Position numbers and translations under genes: made by a program
The notes under the pieces: generated by a model
Databases searched by the model: none
What the model saw: the letters and a program-made list of their open reading frames with translations, nothing else
What the model was told of the DNA's origin: nothing
In this document: positions 32,992 to 44,399 of the stretch, in pieces
Layout of the letters: each line of letters starts with the position of its first letter
How positions within the stretch are numbered: position 1 is the first letter of the stretch
Source: Wurfbainia villosa
Lineage: Eukaryota; Streptophyta; Magnoliopsida; Zingiberales; Zingiberaceae
Direction: 5' to 3'
Length of the DNA: 64,000 bases
Assembly (NCBI GenBank): GCA_025175895.1
Contig: CM046004.1
Location: 18,029,011 to 18,093,010 of the forward strand

Positions 32992-34706
32992 ATGGAATTC
33001 GAAGAAAGACTTGGATGGGACATCAACACACCGCCACCATATGACCAAGAGGATTTTCCGACATGGAGGGCTAGAATGGAGACATTTTTGATGATGGACA
33101 TAGAAGATTGGTTCATCGTCATGGAAGGTTTTGAACCACCTAGGAATAAGAAGGGAGAGGTCTTGAAGTTGAAGAAGTGGACCCAAGAGCAATGCCAAAA
33201 GTTCAAAACCGAAGTCAAGGTAACAAAAATTTTAGAAGATTTGATACCTAATGATGTTTTGTCTAGGCTAGGTGAATATCTAGATGCCAAGGAGCTATGG
33301 GAAAAATTGGCCAAGTTCCATGAAGAACCCTCCATGGCTCAAGTAGAGAGAGAGCTTGAAGAAGAAGAATCTTCATTCTCACAAGCAAATGAGGATTCGG
33401 AAGTTGATAGGAAATCAACATCTGGATCCCGATCGGAAGAGGAAGAAGAGGTGGAATTGGAAGAAGCCTCCACCTCTAGGATTAAGGAAGAGGAGATTAG
33501 ACCTTCCACTCCGGAGCATCAAGAAGAGCCTTCCACATCCGATCAAGATGAAGAAGCTCAAACTCCGGCACCTACCACCACCCTAGGTAACTCAAGCATG
33601 TCGGTTTTAAATAAAAATCATATAATTTACTTTGAGTGTAGGGAATCTGGGCACTACAAGAGTAAGTGCCCGAAAAGAGTAAAGAAAGCTCCTCCGGCAC
33701 CAAAAGTCAATGAAAAAGTCAAAGATACCGGTGTCCCCACCAAGAAGAGCAAGGAGCACATGGTGTGCTTCAAATGCCGACAACCGGGACACTATAGGAG
33801 CCAATGTCCTAGGAGAAAAGAAGGAGCATCACAAGTAGGGGGAGCTAAGGCTAATCCTAAGGTATATTTCAATAATGCACCTTCTAAGTTTAAAAATCAA
33901 AAGCATGCTTTTAATTCTCTTGCTATTTATCATAAATAGCATGTTAGAAATAGTAGACACTATTGCTTGGGTGTTAAGAGTGTAAGTTTTAGAAATAAAA
34001 AGAAATTTGGGACTAATGTCCCTAAAAATATTCTACCTAAGGTCAAACCTAGATCAAACAATCCTAGACCTATCCTTCCTAGGAGGACTATTAGGAAGAT
34101 AGAGGATCACCTAGGCATCAATCTTAAATGGACTAGACACATGCCTAGGAAGAATAATTCCCAAAGGACATATGAAAAATCTAAGTTGGGAAGATTGGAG
34201 TTGGAGAACCAAGGCTTGAGAAATTATAAAAGACCCTTAGGAATATACAAAATCAATTTAAAGGGTCAAATGGTCAAAGTCGAGGGTCTAGATCTAAGAT
34301 TCAACACCTAGAGTCTAGGAGACAAGGCTCATCTATGGGCAAGAAAGGCTTGAACCACAAGCCTAGGTCCAAGGTAGATAAGCCTACCTACCATAGTGTT
34401 CCATTTGACTATAGAACTAAACTTAGGTCTAGGAAAACCAAGGTTACTAGGGAAGTCATCCCTAAGGGTAACCAATGTATGTGCCTAGTGGCTAGGGTTT
34501 CAAGGAAACCTAGGGAGGTCACTAAGAAGGTTACAAGGGGAGTCACCCCTAGAGTTAACCTATGCAAGACCAAGATGACCAAGGTTACCAAGCCTAGGAG
34601 GGTCATTAGGAGGATATCTAGGGAGGTCATCCCTAAGGAATACCTAGTAAATCCAAGGAGCTCAAATAGGTTTTGGGTTCCTAGGAGCGTGATCGATTCA
34701 CGCTAA
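32992..34706 (+). pseudogene. gag: B1 gag, two zinc knuckles, one stop and frameshifts
   Basis: The start is ATG at 32992 (MEFEERLGWDINT), chosen by alignment with C and D. The longer frame upstream only reads through the LTR. N-terminal Gag domain to about residue 115, then a Glu/Ser-rich linker. Knuckle 1 is YFECRESGHYKSKC, where the first Cys has become Tyr (TAC). Knuckle 2, CFKCRQPGHYRSQC, is intact. TAG at about 33937 replaces a Glu codon present in D. A frameshift near 34220-34240 and a return before 34335 follow. The end reads 'IPKEYLVNPRSSNRFWVPRS' and stops with TAA at 34704-34706. Confidence 0.87.
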
Positions 34707-36503
34707 ATGGGTTTAGGTGTGCCAACCTTGAATGGATGGGTAGTTAACCTAACCATAGTAAAGGTGGCACTTTAGGTTATTTTCAAGGTTATGGATACCT
34801 TGGAAATATGTTTGATCTTATTATCCTAAAAGTTTTTAGGATGTGCCAATATATTTTTGGGATTATGAAAAATCAATCAAATTGACATAATTTAGATTTA
34901 GAGGTCTTAGTGTGTCATTTAGGGTTTTTGGCACACTTTGGGAGATAAGTAATAATATGGCAAAATGAACAAAATAATATCAAATAGCAATTAATATTAA
35001 AATTTAGGTATTATTATACCTATACATTTTACTTGTCATTCTTTGTTTGCCATATAACATGTCATGACATCATATTTATCTTTAATCATTTAACATGTCA
35101 TGATCATGCTTAGGATTAAGTTTAAATGTCATGTATGCTCATATTATATCATATGACATAACATCATGATCATTGGCCATGTTTAATTATGTTATCATTT
35201 ATGCCACGATCATTCATGCATTTAATTTGATTAAAATTAATTTAAGGACTATGACATGACTTGAAGTCCTATGTATAAGGGAATCAAGTAGAATTGCCTT
35301 AGAAAATGTATGAAACCCTAAATTAAGATGAACAAAACTCACATCTCACATCACATTGGCATGTTTGTGTATTTATACACCCTAGATACATGTGAGATGC
35401 TAGGATATGAGTTAAATTTAAGGTGCATAGTTTTTGCATCTCGATGAACCAAAACTTATCTTATATTAGTGGTGGATCATTGGGAAAGCTTATGTTTAAG
35501 CCATGTACATTAAGCCCAAAGAATATGATCCAATATAAGGTTTTAAAAATATTTTAAAAGCATTTTGAAAAACCTTGGTGTAGTCTATCTTTTGATAGAA
35601 GTCACTATTGATGAAGTTGATACAAAGTGAGCTAAAACATTGAAGTTTTTCTTCACTTTTGAACTTTATGTCAATTTCACTATTTTATGGGTAAAATATT
35701 TTTTAAATATTTTTCACCCATTATATTGGTCATAAGTATTATACGTATGAAGTTTCATGATTTTTCGAATTACGTATAATTATTTATGAATTTCTAAAAT
35801 TTGATTCTGATAACTGAAATTTGGAAATTTGATTATCGATCGCTCTTGTCGATGGCGATCATTGCACAAAGCTAATTTCAAGAAAACAAAGTATGTTTAG
35901 CCTGATTTCAGCTATGGTAAGGGTTCCTAATCACTCCTAACCCTAGGATATGCTTTTGAAAGTATTAAAAGGGGTGAAAATCCATTGGATATGGATTAGG
36001 AGAGTTGTTGGGGTGATGTATCAATTTTAAGATGAGTGAAAGTTCAATGTTGAACTTTGAACCTTATTTTTGATGGTTTAGAATTCCTATTGGCTTAGGG
36101 ACTTCCTAAAGACATTGTTGGTGCAATGGTCAAGAGGAAGCAAGCCTTTAGAGGGAGGTATCCATCATGGGATGATGGATGTTATTTTTTCCTCATGAGA
36201 GGGAGAAATGGGATTTTGAGATGCCCAATTTGGAAATTGGGAGAGTTCATAGGAGTGCCTCTCTTAAGTGATATGTGACTTATCACTAGGAAGAGTGAAG
36301 ACATCCTAGGCGTTTTGGACCAAGGGGGAGATTGTAAGATCTCATTGGGACATGAGACATTGATCTTCTTGGGGTGAACCTTTTTTATGTATGTCAAAAA
36401 GGGGGAGAATGTTAAAATTACCAATTTGGGATAATTGGTAAGGGAATTTGAGTTAGGGGCCTAACTCAAGGGTGTTTTTGTCAAACATCAAAAAGGGAGA
36501 GAT
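34707..36503 (+). other. B1 gag-to-PPT non-coding region
   Basis: There are 1.8 kb of AT-rich DNA without ORFs. The first 1.1 kb aligns with 62897-64000 of D throughout, with conserved blocks such as 'CATGTCATGACATCAT' and 'ATTATACGTAT'. Purine tracts with GGGGGAG occur at 36323-36330 and 36396-36408 before the final PPT at 36490-36503. Confidence 0.75.
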
Positions 36504-37984
36504 TGTTGGTGCATTCGACCCAGGTCACGATTGACCAGACTTGAGTTTGACTCGAGTAAGTGTTTTGATGCTTGACATGGATTTCTGACATTGATGTCTG
36601 ACATGTGTTGGGGAGATTGCTGATGCAATCAACCTAGGTTAGTATTTGATGTTTGACGATGGTTTGACCATTGTCATGGGAAAAGTCTAAGTCTTGAATA
36701 TTTGGCATGTAAAGTCCAAGCATGGGTCTTGGCAAGGGAAAGTCCAACATGGGTTGACAAAGGAAAGTCCAAGCATGGGTCTTGACATGGAAAGTCCAAC
36801 ATGGGTCTTGCCATGGAAAGTCCAACATGGGTTGACAAGGGAAAGTCCAAGCTTGAGTCTTGGCATTTGGAAAGTCCAAGGGGAATATTGGCGGCGTAAA
36901 GTTCAAGTGAAGTCTTGGCAGTGTAAGTCCAATGTGCCTTGGCGGTGTAGACACCATTAGCATGACAATAGCTGATGGAAGCACCTGAAGGCTAGCGTAT
37001 GGATGAACAAGTCATGGATGACTTGGAGGGATCCGATAGGCACGAGGCTGACGGAGGTGGCTAGAAGGCTTAGGTCTAGGCTAAGGGTGGTCTAGTAAGT
37101 ATGGGGGCACCATACTTGGGTTAAAACCTCATGTTTGAGGTGTATTAGTCGACTGGGACCATGGGTCAGTCGACTGGAGTGAGTCAACTAGGGTTTGACT
37201 GCAGGAAGTGCGCTGACAGTCGACTGCCAGAGGTGGGCAGTCGACTGCTAGCCTAAGCATTCGACTGATCTGGTGATCAGTCGATTGATGGTTGGGATCT
37301 CGGGCACAGAAGGTTCTCTAGTCGAGTGATCGCGTCGACCACTCGACTGATTGAGACATCAGTCGACTGATGGTGTATCCGTTGGATTTTTTCAGCGTGG
37401 ATCGAGCCGTTGTCTCACGACAATAGTGGCATTAGTCGATTGATGGTCCCGAGCAATCGACTGATAGGCAAAATCTAGCCCAGGCAGCAGCTTTAAATGG
37501 AGCTCGTGGAGGAGGGATTTGGCATTGGTTCTTGAGGAGTTTTGGGGTGATTTGTTGCTACAAATCAGGGTCTCCAAGTGCAATTCAAGCAACCACAAAG
37601 CAAGCATCCAAAAGCGCATTTGTAAAGTGTTCTTTACGTGTTCTTGTGTATTTCATTTGTATCTTGCTTGTATTTCATTATTATTGTTGTAAGAATTATT
37701 GTACGAGGTTTCTCCACCTCTGGATTGTTCCGAGAAGGAGATATTGAGTAGTGGTGTGTGATTGGCATCGCTAGGGCTCATTTGAGCCCGATCCGTGAAG
37801 TATAAACCATTCGGTTCTGAACCACGTTATATTTGATCTTGTGCTTGTGTATTTGTATTTATATTGTATTTCCTATTATTTCCATTGCGTCCTAATACAA
37901 TTGTAGCTAGCACGATCGAACGAATTCCATCAAGGAATGCTGACGCTATTCAGCCCCCCTTTAGCAAGCGCAATGTTCCTAACA
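36504..37984 (+). repeat. 3' LTR of B1
   Basis: It starts TGTTGGTGCATTCGACCC and ends TTCCTAACA. It is 1,481 bp with the same modules as the 5' LTR but a shorter CCAAG/CTTGG array (36690-36930). By eye the copies differ by several percent. Confidence 0.88.
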
Positions 37985-38160
37985 ATTATCACTTAACTGC
38001 GGGGGGTATTCCAGTCGACTGAATTGGTTCCAATCTACTGGAGACGAATTTTACCATTTCGAGGATTTGAGGCAACTGGACATGGTCCAGTCGCCTAAAG
38101 TTAGTCCAGTCGACTAAACAATTCTAGTCGACTTGAATCGATCATTTTTGAAATTTTTTG

Positions 38161-38340
38161 TTAACAATTAGGCTTTAACTAATTAAGGTTTAATTGGTTA
38201 AGGTTGATTTAATTAAGGATTGAATTAATTAAAGTTTAATTAATTTAGGTTGATTTAGATTTGAATTAGGGTTTAATTAGAGTTGAATTCGGATTTAATT
38301 AATTAGTGTTGGATTAATTTGATTAAGTTAATCTAATTCA
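38161..38340. repeat. Degenerate TTTAATTAA-rich repeat
   Basis: About ten degenerate repeats of 'GGTTTAATTAATT' type lie in the E 3' non-coding region. Nearby, 38503-38740 holds two copies of a 'GGCGAGNCATATGAC' to 'GTGGACCACTT' segment. No ORF. Confidence 0.65.
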
Positions 38341-38873
38341 TCTCACCCAATCTAGGTTTTCAATACATGTTAATCCTATGGATTTTATGAGATGAAGATC
38401 TTGATTAATTTTAATGAGAATTTCAAAGTTTTTAAACTTGTGTTAGATTCATGTTTATCTTGAGCTAATCAAGTAGGTTTTTTCAAAATTAACTTCCAAG
38501 TAGTGGCGAGACATATGACCTTCTTGGATATCAAGTGGACCACTTCCTAAGACAAAGTCAATCAAGGAACCAAGTACTTGACTCACTTTGTACTAAGCTT
38601 TGGTCAAACTAGTCAAAGACATAGTGAGTTAGCTTCATTTAGTTCCACTCAACTTAGTGCACTAAGTCATGGCGAGGCAATTGACATTCTTGGGTATCAG
38701 GTGGATCACTTTCTAGACATGCACTTTGAAGAGCTTCCCTAACTTACTATCAGTTCAATTCGTCTTAGTACTAAGTTATTCAAGTTTAAACTACTTTGTT
38801 TCCTATCTAGTCCATTCTAAATTAAGCAAGTAAAGTAAACTAAATATATAAGAGTTTAACTAACTAAAGAAAC

Positions 38874-40208
38874 TGTTGGAGAATCGTGGTCTGGCTAGAA
38901 GGCGGGTTGAATAGCCCCAATGTCGTAGATGGAAATCGCTCGCCTCTTAATTGTCTACAAAGGTAATTAGCGCAGTGGAAATGCTAAAACAAAAACAATT
39001 AAGACAAACACAAAGAGAAAAGAGATGCAAACGCTAATGCCAAGATGTAACGTGGTTCACGGCCCTTGCCACTAGTCCACGGACGATTCGTATGGCGAAT
39101 CACTCCCTCAACAATCCACTAGTCTCTCCTTTAGCCCAAGCAAGGTGGAGGTAAACCTCTTTTACAACAATCACTCCATCTTACAATAAGATAGAAATAA
39201 GAACAAGAAGAGGAGTGTTAAAATGTGTTGGGCACTTGGAAGGATGATTATGAGTGAAGTATTAACCTCCCAACATCCCCCAACCCTTCTTTTTATAGAG
39301 AAGAAGGGTTTCTTCCCGTTAGGTAGGCATCAATCGACTGTTGGTCGTTCTAACGGCTTCTGACCCGATTGAATCATGGTCGCCACATCCAATGGCTCCT
39401 CCATCAATCGACTGATCAGCCCATCAGTCGACTGATCTAGCCATCAATCAAGTGATCTAGGCAATCAGTCGACTTTCAAACCTTTTGTGTCGCGACCACC
39501 TTGATCAGTCGACTGCCGTCCCTTGGCAGTCGACTGATGGTGTAGCAGTCGACTATCAAACCCTAGCAGTCGACTATTGGGCCAGAAACCAAATAGTCGA
39601 ACACCGGTCGAGCACAAGTCGAGTGCCATCGACCCAGAGTAGCCGACTGCTACCTATAACAGTCGATTGGTGTCAGGCAAAACCTCAAACAAACCATTTG
39701 TTTGAGCATCTGACTTAACTAAACGTCGGGTAAAACCTTAAACCTAAGTTTGAGCATCTGACTCTTGGCTTATCCATTCAGCCAAGTTCACCTATGAGCT
39801 ACCCCATCCTAGGCTACATTCGCTCACTCTCATCTCCCGTGAAGTCCCTCATCTCGAAGCTCTCTTCGGCCTGCGTCCCTGGGATGCACCAAGCGCATGG
39901 CTTCCGCAATGTCATCCTTCACGTCTTGCCACAAAGTCTGCTTCCTCCGACTTCACTTCATTTTCTCCTCGTCTGGCGGTCCCTCGGATGCACCAAGCAT
40001 ACGACTTCCGCAATGCCTTCCTTCACCGACTCAAGGACCCGAGTCATGAGATGGTGAACTCACCAATACTTTCATCAAGATAAACCATGTGTGATTTACT
40101 AAGTCCTGCACAACTTAAACACACACATCAAATCAACATAATCATCCTAACTTAAATCTTTGCCACACACATCAAAACTAAACCATACATGGGTTGATTG
40201 CCCTAACA
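38874..40208 (-). repeat. 3' LTR of A2
   Basis: On the minus strand it runs TGTTAGGGCAATC to CCAACA, 1,335 bp. It contains CAGTCGACTG-type motifs (about 39330-39670) and a TATA box near 39290. It is preceded by a PPT at 40209-40222. Confidence 0.92.
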
Positions 40209-41322
40209 ATCTCCCCTTTTTTGATGTGTGGTATGTTTAAGTTAGGTAAAACATTAAAAAAATACATCAGGCAGGAAAGCATGTAAATATAATATGAGTA
40301 TCAAAACACTCCCCCTTAATACATGCAACTCCCCCTTAACACATGCTAATTTTCCCCTTAGCATGATTAACTTAAACTCAATCATTTCTCCCCCTTTGAC
40401 ACCATCAAAAATATTATACACATGTTATATAACGAGGTATCAACGTCTAATGGAAGAAAAATACTAAAACATGTTGAAAACACCCAAAATAGGTTGTGCA
40501 CAGTTCCATCAGTCGACTCGTTCAGATAAACAGTCGACTGTCACCTAAATTTCAGCCTTTTCTGATTTCTGAACTCAATTTCAAAAATGCACTAAAAATT
40601 TTAGAAAATTCGAAAAATCATGAAATTTGGGGAACACATTTCTTATGAGTCCCTTTATCAATGAAAAATAATTTTCATGAAAATACATTCAATTTTTGAA
40701 AATTAGACAAAAACTCAAAAGTTATAAAATGTCTCAATTTTGTATCAACTTTAAGACCTAGTTTTACCTTGAAACGTTTTAAAACATAAACTCACAATTT
40801 ATAAAATAAAAAATGGTTTTAAAACATTTAAAATATTCAACTATGATCTATGGGCAATATGTTCATTGATTAAACATTTGCTTTCCCCACAGGATACTTC
40901 TAATAACCCGTCAAAATGTCATAAGCATTAGTGAGTCACTTGTATCATCCTAACATTTCACCCATTGCTATGTTTTCAATAAAGTTAGCCTTATGGTGAG
41001 TGTGAGATGTAACTAAGGTATTATACTTAACCATCAATTTAATGCAATTTCTATCAAGGTTAAGTATTATCATAAAACACCCAACATGATCATAACACAA
41101 ACATTATCATAATTATATATCATGATCATAAATCAAGTATTGTTACTAAATGCACATTATGATCATTAATCAAGAATAAAATCAAGTATCATGATTTAAA
41201 TATAATTACCCAAATCATTCACCATGCTCATAGTAAGTCAAATACTACCCAACTTCAACATAAGTCAACCATTTATCATGATATAAAATAAGTCCAACTA
41301 TGGTTGACTATCTTAGGTTTCT
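40209..41322 (-). other. A2 gag-to-PPT spacer with reiterated polypurine tracts
   Basis: It has no ORF and is colinear with 19865-20982 of A1. On the minus strand GGGGGAG or GGGGA tracts lie at about 40387-40398, 40351-40360, 40329-40340 and 40309-40318, plus the final PPT at 40209-40222. Confidence 0.75.
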
Positions 41323-42972
41323 CTAACCTCTAAGGATGGACTTGAGAACCCAATATAGATTCTTTGCAATAGGGTTCACCAAGTACTCCTTTGGGATCCA
41401 TTTCCTAGCTACCATGGTTGTTTTAGCTTGTCCTCTAGCAATCAAACAATGGTAGGCAGCTTTTTCATTCTTTGATCCCTTATAACCTAGGCATTTCTTG
41501 TTAAAACTTGCCCTTTGGCTCCCAATGATCATGTTTAGGGTGTTGGAGCCAATTGTGAATTTCTCTAGGGCCTTAGTGAGGAAGTCTACCTTTTCCCTTA
41601 AAGCCTTGTTTTCTTCAATACATGCATCATTAATATTAGAAGTAATACAATCATCATGTGAATATGCTTTTTCTAATTTTTCTTCTAATTTCCTAATATC
41701 ATCAATCATGCATTTATTTTTCTTCTTACTCCTAAATAAATCTCTAGTAAGACTTGAAATCTTGGAAACAATTTCTTGAGTAGGGAGATTTCTTACCATA
41801 CTTACCATATCTTCTTCTTCCGATGAAGATGATGATGCTCCCCCTACATTTGAGCTCTTCTCCTCACTTGTGCTCGCTTCTTGTTCGGATGAGGTGGAGT
41901 CCAAGTCTTCTATCGCCATAAGTGCAAGGCTTATGAATGCTTCTTCTTCCTCTGATGAGGATGGATCATCCCATGTGGCCTTCAAGTTTTGCATTTTTCC
42001 CTTTCCTTTATCTTTCGATTTCTTCTCTTCCTTCTTCTTCCCTTCCTTCTTGTCACTCTTCTTCCTTTCATCCTTGCTTTTGTTCAAGAGAGGGCATTCA
42101 TCCCTCATATGTCCCTCTCCTTGGCAATTATAACATATAATCTTCCTCCTTGGACTTCTCCTATCATGAGAATTGTTAAATTTAAAACTCTTAAGAGCAC
42201 GTCTCACCTTTCTTACCATGTAGGCCTCCTCATTGCTATCCATTGAAGAGGATGATTCATCTTCCGATGAGGATGGTGGAGTCTCCTTCTTCTTCTTTCC
42301 TTTGTTGGCCATAAGCGCTACTCCCCTTGGTTGACTCCTTGGTTCTTCTACTATACCTTCAAGCCTAGTTTCATGCAATTCCATAGTAGAGAAAAATTCT
42401 TCTAGAGTACTTACCTCTAGATTCTTTGATATGTAGAAGGAGTCCACCATTGAGCTCCACTTTGATGACCGGAGAAAGACATCTATGGCTTTCATTATCA
42501 TGTCCCGGTTGGAGAACTTTTCACCTACACTTGACAATCCATTAATTATTTCTTTAAATCTAGAGTGTAGTGATAATACCTTCTTCCCTTTATCTAATTT
42601 GATGTTGTTTAGTTGAGAGCGGAGGAGGTCCCTTCTTGCTAGCTTGGCTTTGGATGTGCCTTCATGAAGCTCCACTAGCTTTTCCCACATCTCCTTGGCA
42701 CTAGTGCACTCTCCAATCCTATTGATTTCTTGTTGAGGGAGCACGTTGTAGAGGTGATGCTTGACTTTCGAATTCGCAAGGTGCTCCTCTCTTTGCTTCT
42801 TGGTCCACCTTGATTTTTCGATTGGCTTCCCTTCTTCATTCCTAGGTATATTGAAACCAATTTCCATAATAACCATAATATCAAAATCTGTTTCGAAAAA
42901 TACCTCCATTCGCTTTTTCCACCAAGTGAAGTCCCCTTCGAATTTAGGCGGATGGATGTTAGAGTCGACCAT
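41323..42972 (-). CDS. gag: A2 Gag polyprotein, 549 codons, intact
   Basis: The start is ATG at 42972 (MVDSNIHPPKFEGDFTWWKK). The open frame extends 21 codons further up to a GTG inside the primer site, which is unlikely to be the start. N-terminal copia Gag core (about 1-220): 'EINRIGECTSAKEMWEKLVE', 'RSQLNNIKLDKGKKVLSLHS', 'NRDMIMKAID'. A Lys/Ser-rich hinge, knuckle CYNCQGEGHMRDEC (about residues 280-293, RNA binding), a highly charged Lys then Ser/Glu tract, a coiled-coil-like 'LEEKLEKAYS' to 'KALREKVDFLTKALEK' segment, and a C-terminal 'ARKWIPKEYLVNPIAKN' to 'LKSILRG' follow, then TAG. The protein should form the particle shell. Enzymes would have to come from another element. The lack of any stop or frameshift contrasts with every other gag here except D. 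Confidence 0.9.
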   Translation of the reverse strand: MVDSNIHPPKFEGDFTWWKKRMEVFFETDFDIMVIMEIGFNIPRNEEGKPIEKSRWTKKQREEHLANSKVKHHLYNVLPQQEINRIGECTSAKEMWEKLVELHEGTSKAKLARRDLLRSQLNNIKLDKGKKVLSLHSRFKEIINGLSSVGEKFSNRDMIMKAIDVFLRSSKWSSMVDSFYISKNLEVSTLEEFFSTMELHETRLEGIVEEPRSQPRGVALMANKGKKKKETPPSSSEDESSSSMDSNEEAYMVRKVRRALKSFKFNNSHDRRSPRRKIICYNCQGEGHMRDECPLLNKSKDERKKSDKKEGKKKEEKKSKDKGKGKMQNLKATWDDPSSSEEEEAFISLALMAIEDLDSTSSEQEASTSEEKSSNVGGASSSSSEEEDMVSMVRNLPTQEIVSKISSLTRDLFRSKKKNKCMIDDIRKLEEKLEKAYSHDDCITSNINDACIEENKALREKVDFLTKALEKFTIGSNTLNMIIGSQRASFNKKCLGYKGSKNEKAAYHCLIARGQAKTTMVARKWIPKEYLVNPIAKNLYWVLKSILRG

Positions 42973-43020
42973 CTTTGTTATCGTGCTTGTTGTGGCGGTG
43001 AGTCCGGTGACAAGCAATCT

Positions 43021-43034
43021 TGGCTCTGATACCA
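43021..43034 (-). promoter_or_regulatory. Primer binding site of A2
   Basis: TGGTATCAGAGCCA on the minus strand is a perfect initiator-Met tRNA complement two bases from the LTR end. Confidence 0.92.
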
Positions 43035-43036
43035 CT

Positions 43037-44373
43037 TGTTGGAGGATCGTGGCCCGGTTAGAAGGGGAGGTTGAATAGCCCCGATGTCGTAGATGGAAAT
43101 CGCTTGCCTCTTAATTGTCTACAAAGGTAATTAGCGTAGTGAAAATGCTAAAACAAAAACAATTAAGACAAACACAAAGAGAAAAGAGATGCAAACGCTA
43201 ACGCCAAGATGTAACGTGGTTCACGGCCCTTGCTACTAGTCCACGGACGATTTGTATGGCGAATCACTCCCTCAACAATCCACTAGTCTCTCCTTTAGCC
43301 CAAGCAAGGTGGAGGTAAACCTCTTTTACAACAATCACTCCCTCTTACAATAAGATAGAAATAAGAACAAAAAGAGGAGTGTTAAAACATGTTGGTCACT
43401 TGGAAGGATGATTATGAGTGAAGCATTAACCTCCCAAAAACCCCTCAACCCTTCTTTTTATAGAGAAGAAGGGTTTCTTCCAGTTGGAAAGGCGGCAGTC
43501 GATTGATGTATGCATCAGTCGACTGCTGGCCATTCTAACTGCTTCTGACCCGACTGAATCGCGGTTGTCACATCCAACAGCTCCTTTATCAGTTGACTGA
43601 TCAACCCATCAGTCGAATGATCTAGCTATCAGTCAAGTGATCCAGGCAATCAGTCGACTTTCAAACCTTTTGTGCTGCGACCACCTTGATCAGTCGACTG
43701 TCATCCCTTGGCAATCGACTGATGGTGTAGTAGTCGACTGTCAAACCCTAGCAATCGACTGTTGGGCCAGAAACCAAATAGTCGAACATCGATCGAGCAC
43801 CAGTCGAGTGCCATCGACCTAGATAAGTCGACTGGTGTCGGGTAAAACCTCAAACAAACTATTTGTTTGAGCATTCGACTTAACCAAACGTCGGGTAAAA
43901 CCTCAAACCTAAGTTTGAGCATCCGATTCTTGACTTAGCCATTCAGCCAAGTTTAGCTATGAGCTACCCCATCCTGGGTTACATTCGTTCACTCTCATCT
44001 CCCATGAAGTCCCTCGCCTCGAAGCTCTCTTCGGCCGGCGTCCCTCGGATGCACCAAGCGCATGACTTTCGCAATGTCATCCTTCATGTCTTGCCATGAA
44101 ATCTGCTTCCTCCAGCTTCACTCCATTTGCTCATCGTCCGACGGTCCCTCAGATGTACCAAGTGCACGACTTTCACAATGCCTTCCTTCACCGACTCAAG
44201 GACCCGAGCCATGAGATGGTGAACTCATCAATGCTTTCATCAAGCTAAACCGTGTATGATTTACTAATTCCTGCACAACTTAAACACACACATCAAATCA
44301 ACATAATCATCCTAACTTAAACCTTTTTCACACACATCAAAACCAAACCATACATGGGTTGATTGCCCTAACA
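43037..44373 (-). repeat. 5' LTR of A2
   Basis: It is 1,337 bp with the same ends and modules as the 3' LTR. Immediately outside lies the GAAAC target duplication (44374-44378). Confidence 0.92.
43455..43462 (-). promoter_or_regulatory. TATA box of the A2 5' LTR
   Basis: TATAAAAA within CTCTATAAAAAGAAGG on the minus strand, about 420 bp from the LTR end. Confidence 0.6.
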
Positions 44374-44399
44374 GAAACATGCAAGTGACTAACTCCTAA

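Larger units (their letters stand above)
31403..37984 (+). mobile_element. B1: gag-only LTR retrotransposon (two-knuckle family)
   Basis: 5' LTR 31403-32928, PBS 32931-32942, gag 32992-34706, 1.8 kb non-coding, PPT 36490-36503, 3' LTR 36504-37984; total 6,582 bp. No pol is present. Flanks are CTTAT (31398-31402) and ATTAT (37985-37989), a 4-of-5 match that fits a mutated target duplication. The flanks carry related sequence, consistent with insertion into E. Confidence 0.88.
38874..44373 (-). mobile_element. A2: complete gag-only LTR retrotransposon
   Basis: Both LTRs (44373-43037 and 40208-38874), a perfect primer site, an uninterrupted gag, a 1.1-kb conserved spacer and a PPT are present, flanked by identical GAAAC at 38869-38873 and 44374-44378. 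It is 5,500 bp long. There is no pol. It is the same family as A1. The LTRs differ by about 5% by eye. It is inserted in the gag 3' portion of E. This is the clearest structural evidence in the window that an element coding only for Gag was mobilised. Confidence 0.93.

Noticed and set aside
42972..43035. Extension of A2 gag to a GTG within the primer site
   Set aside because: The extra 21 codons include the tRNA primer site and would need a non-ATG start. The ATG at 42972 aligns with A1 MASSNIHPPKF.
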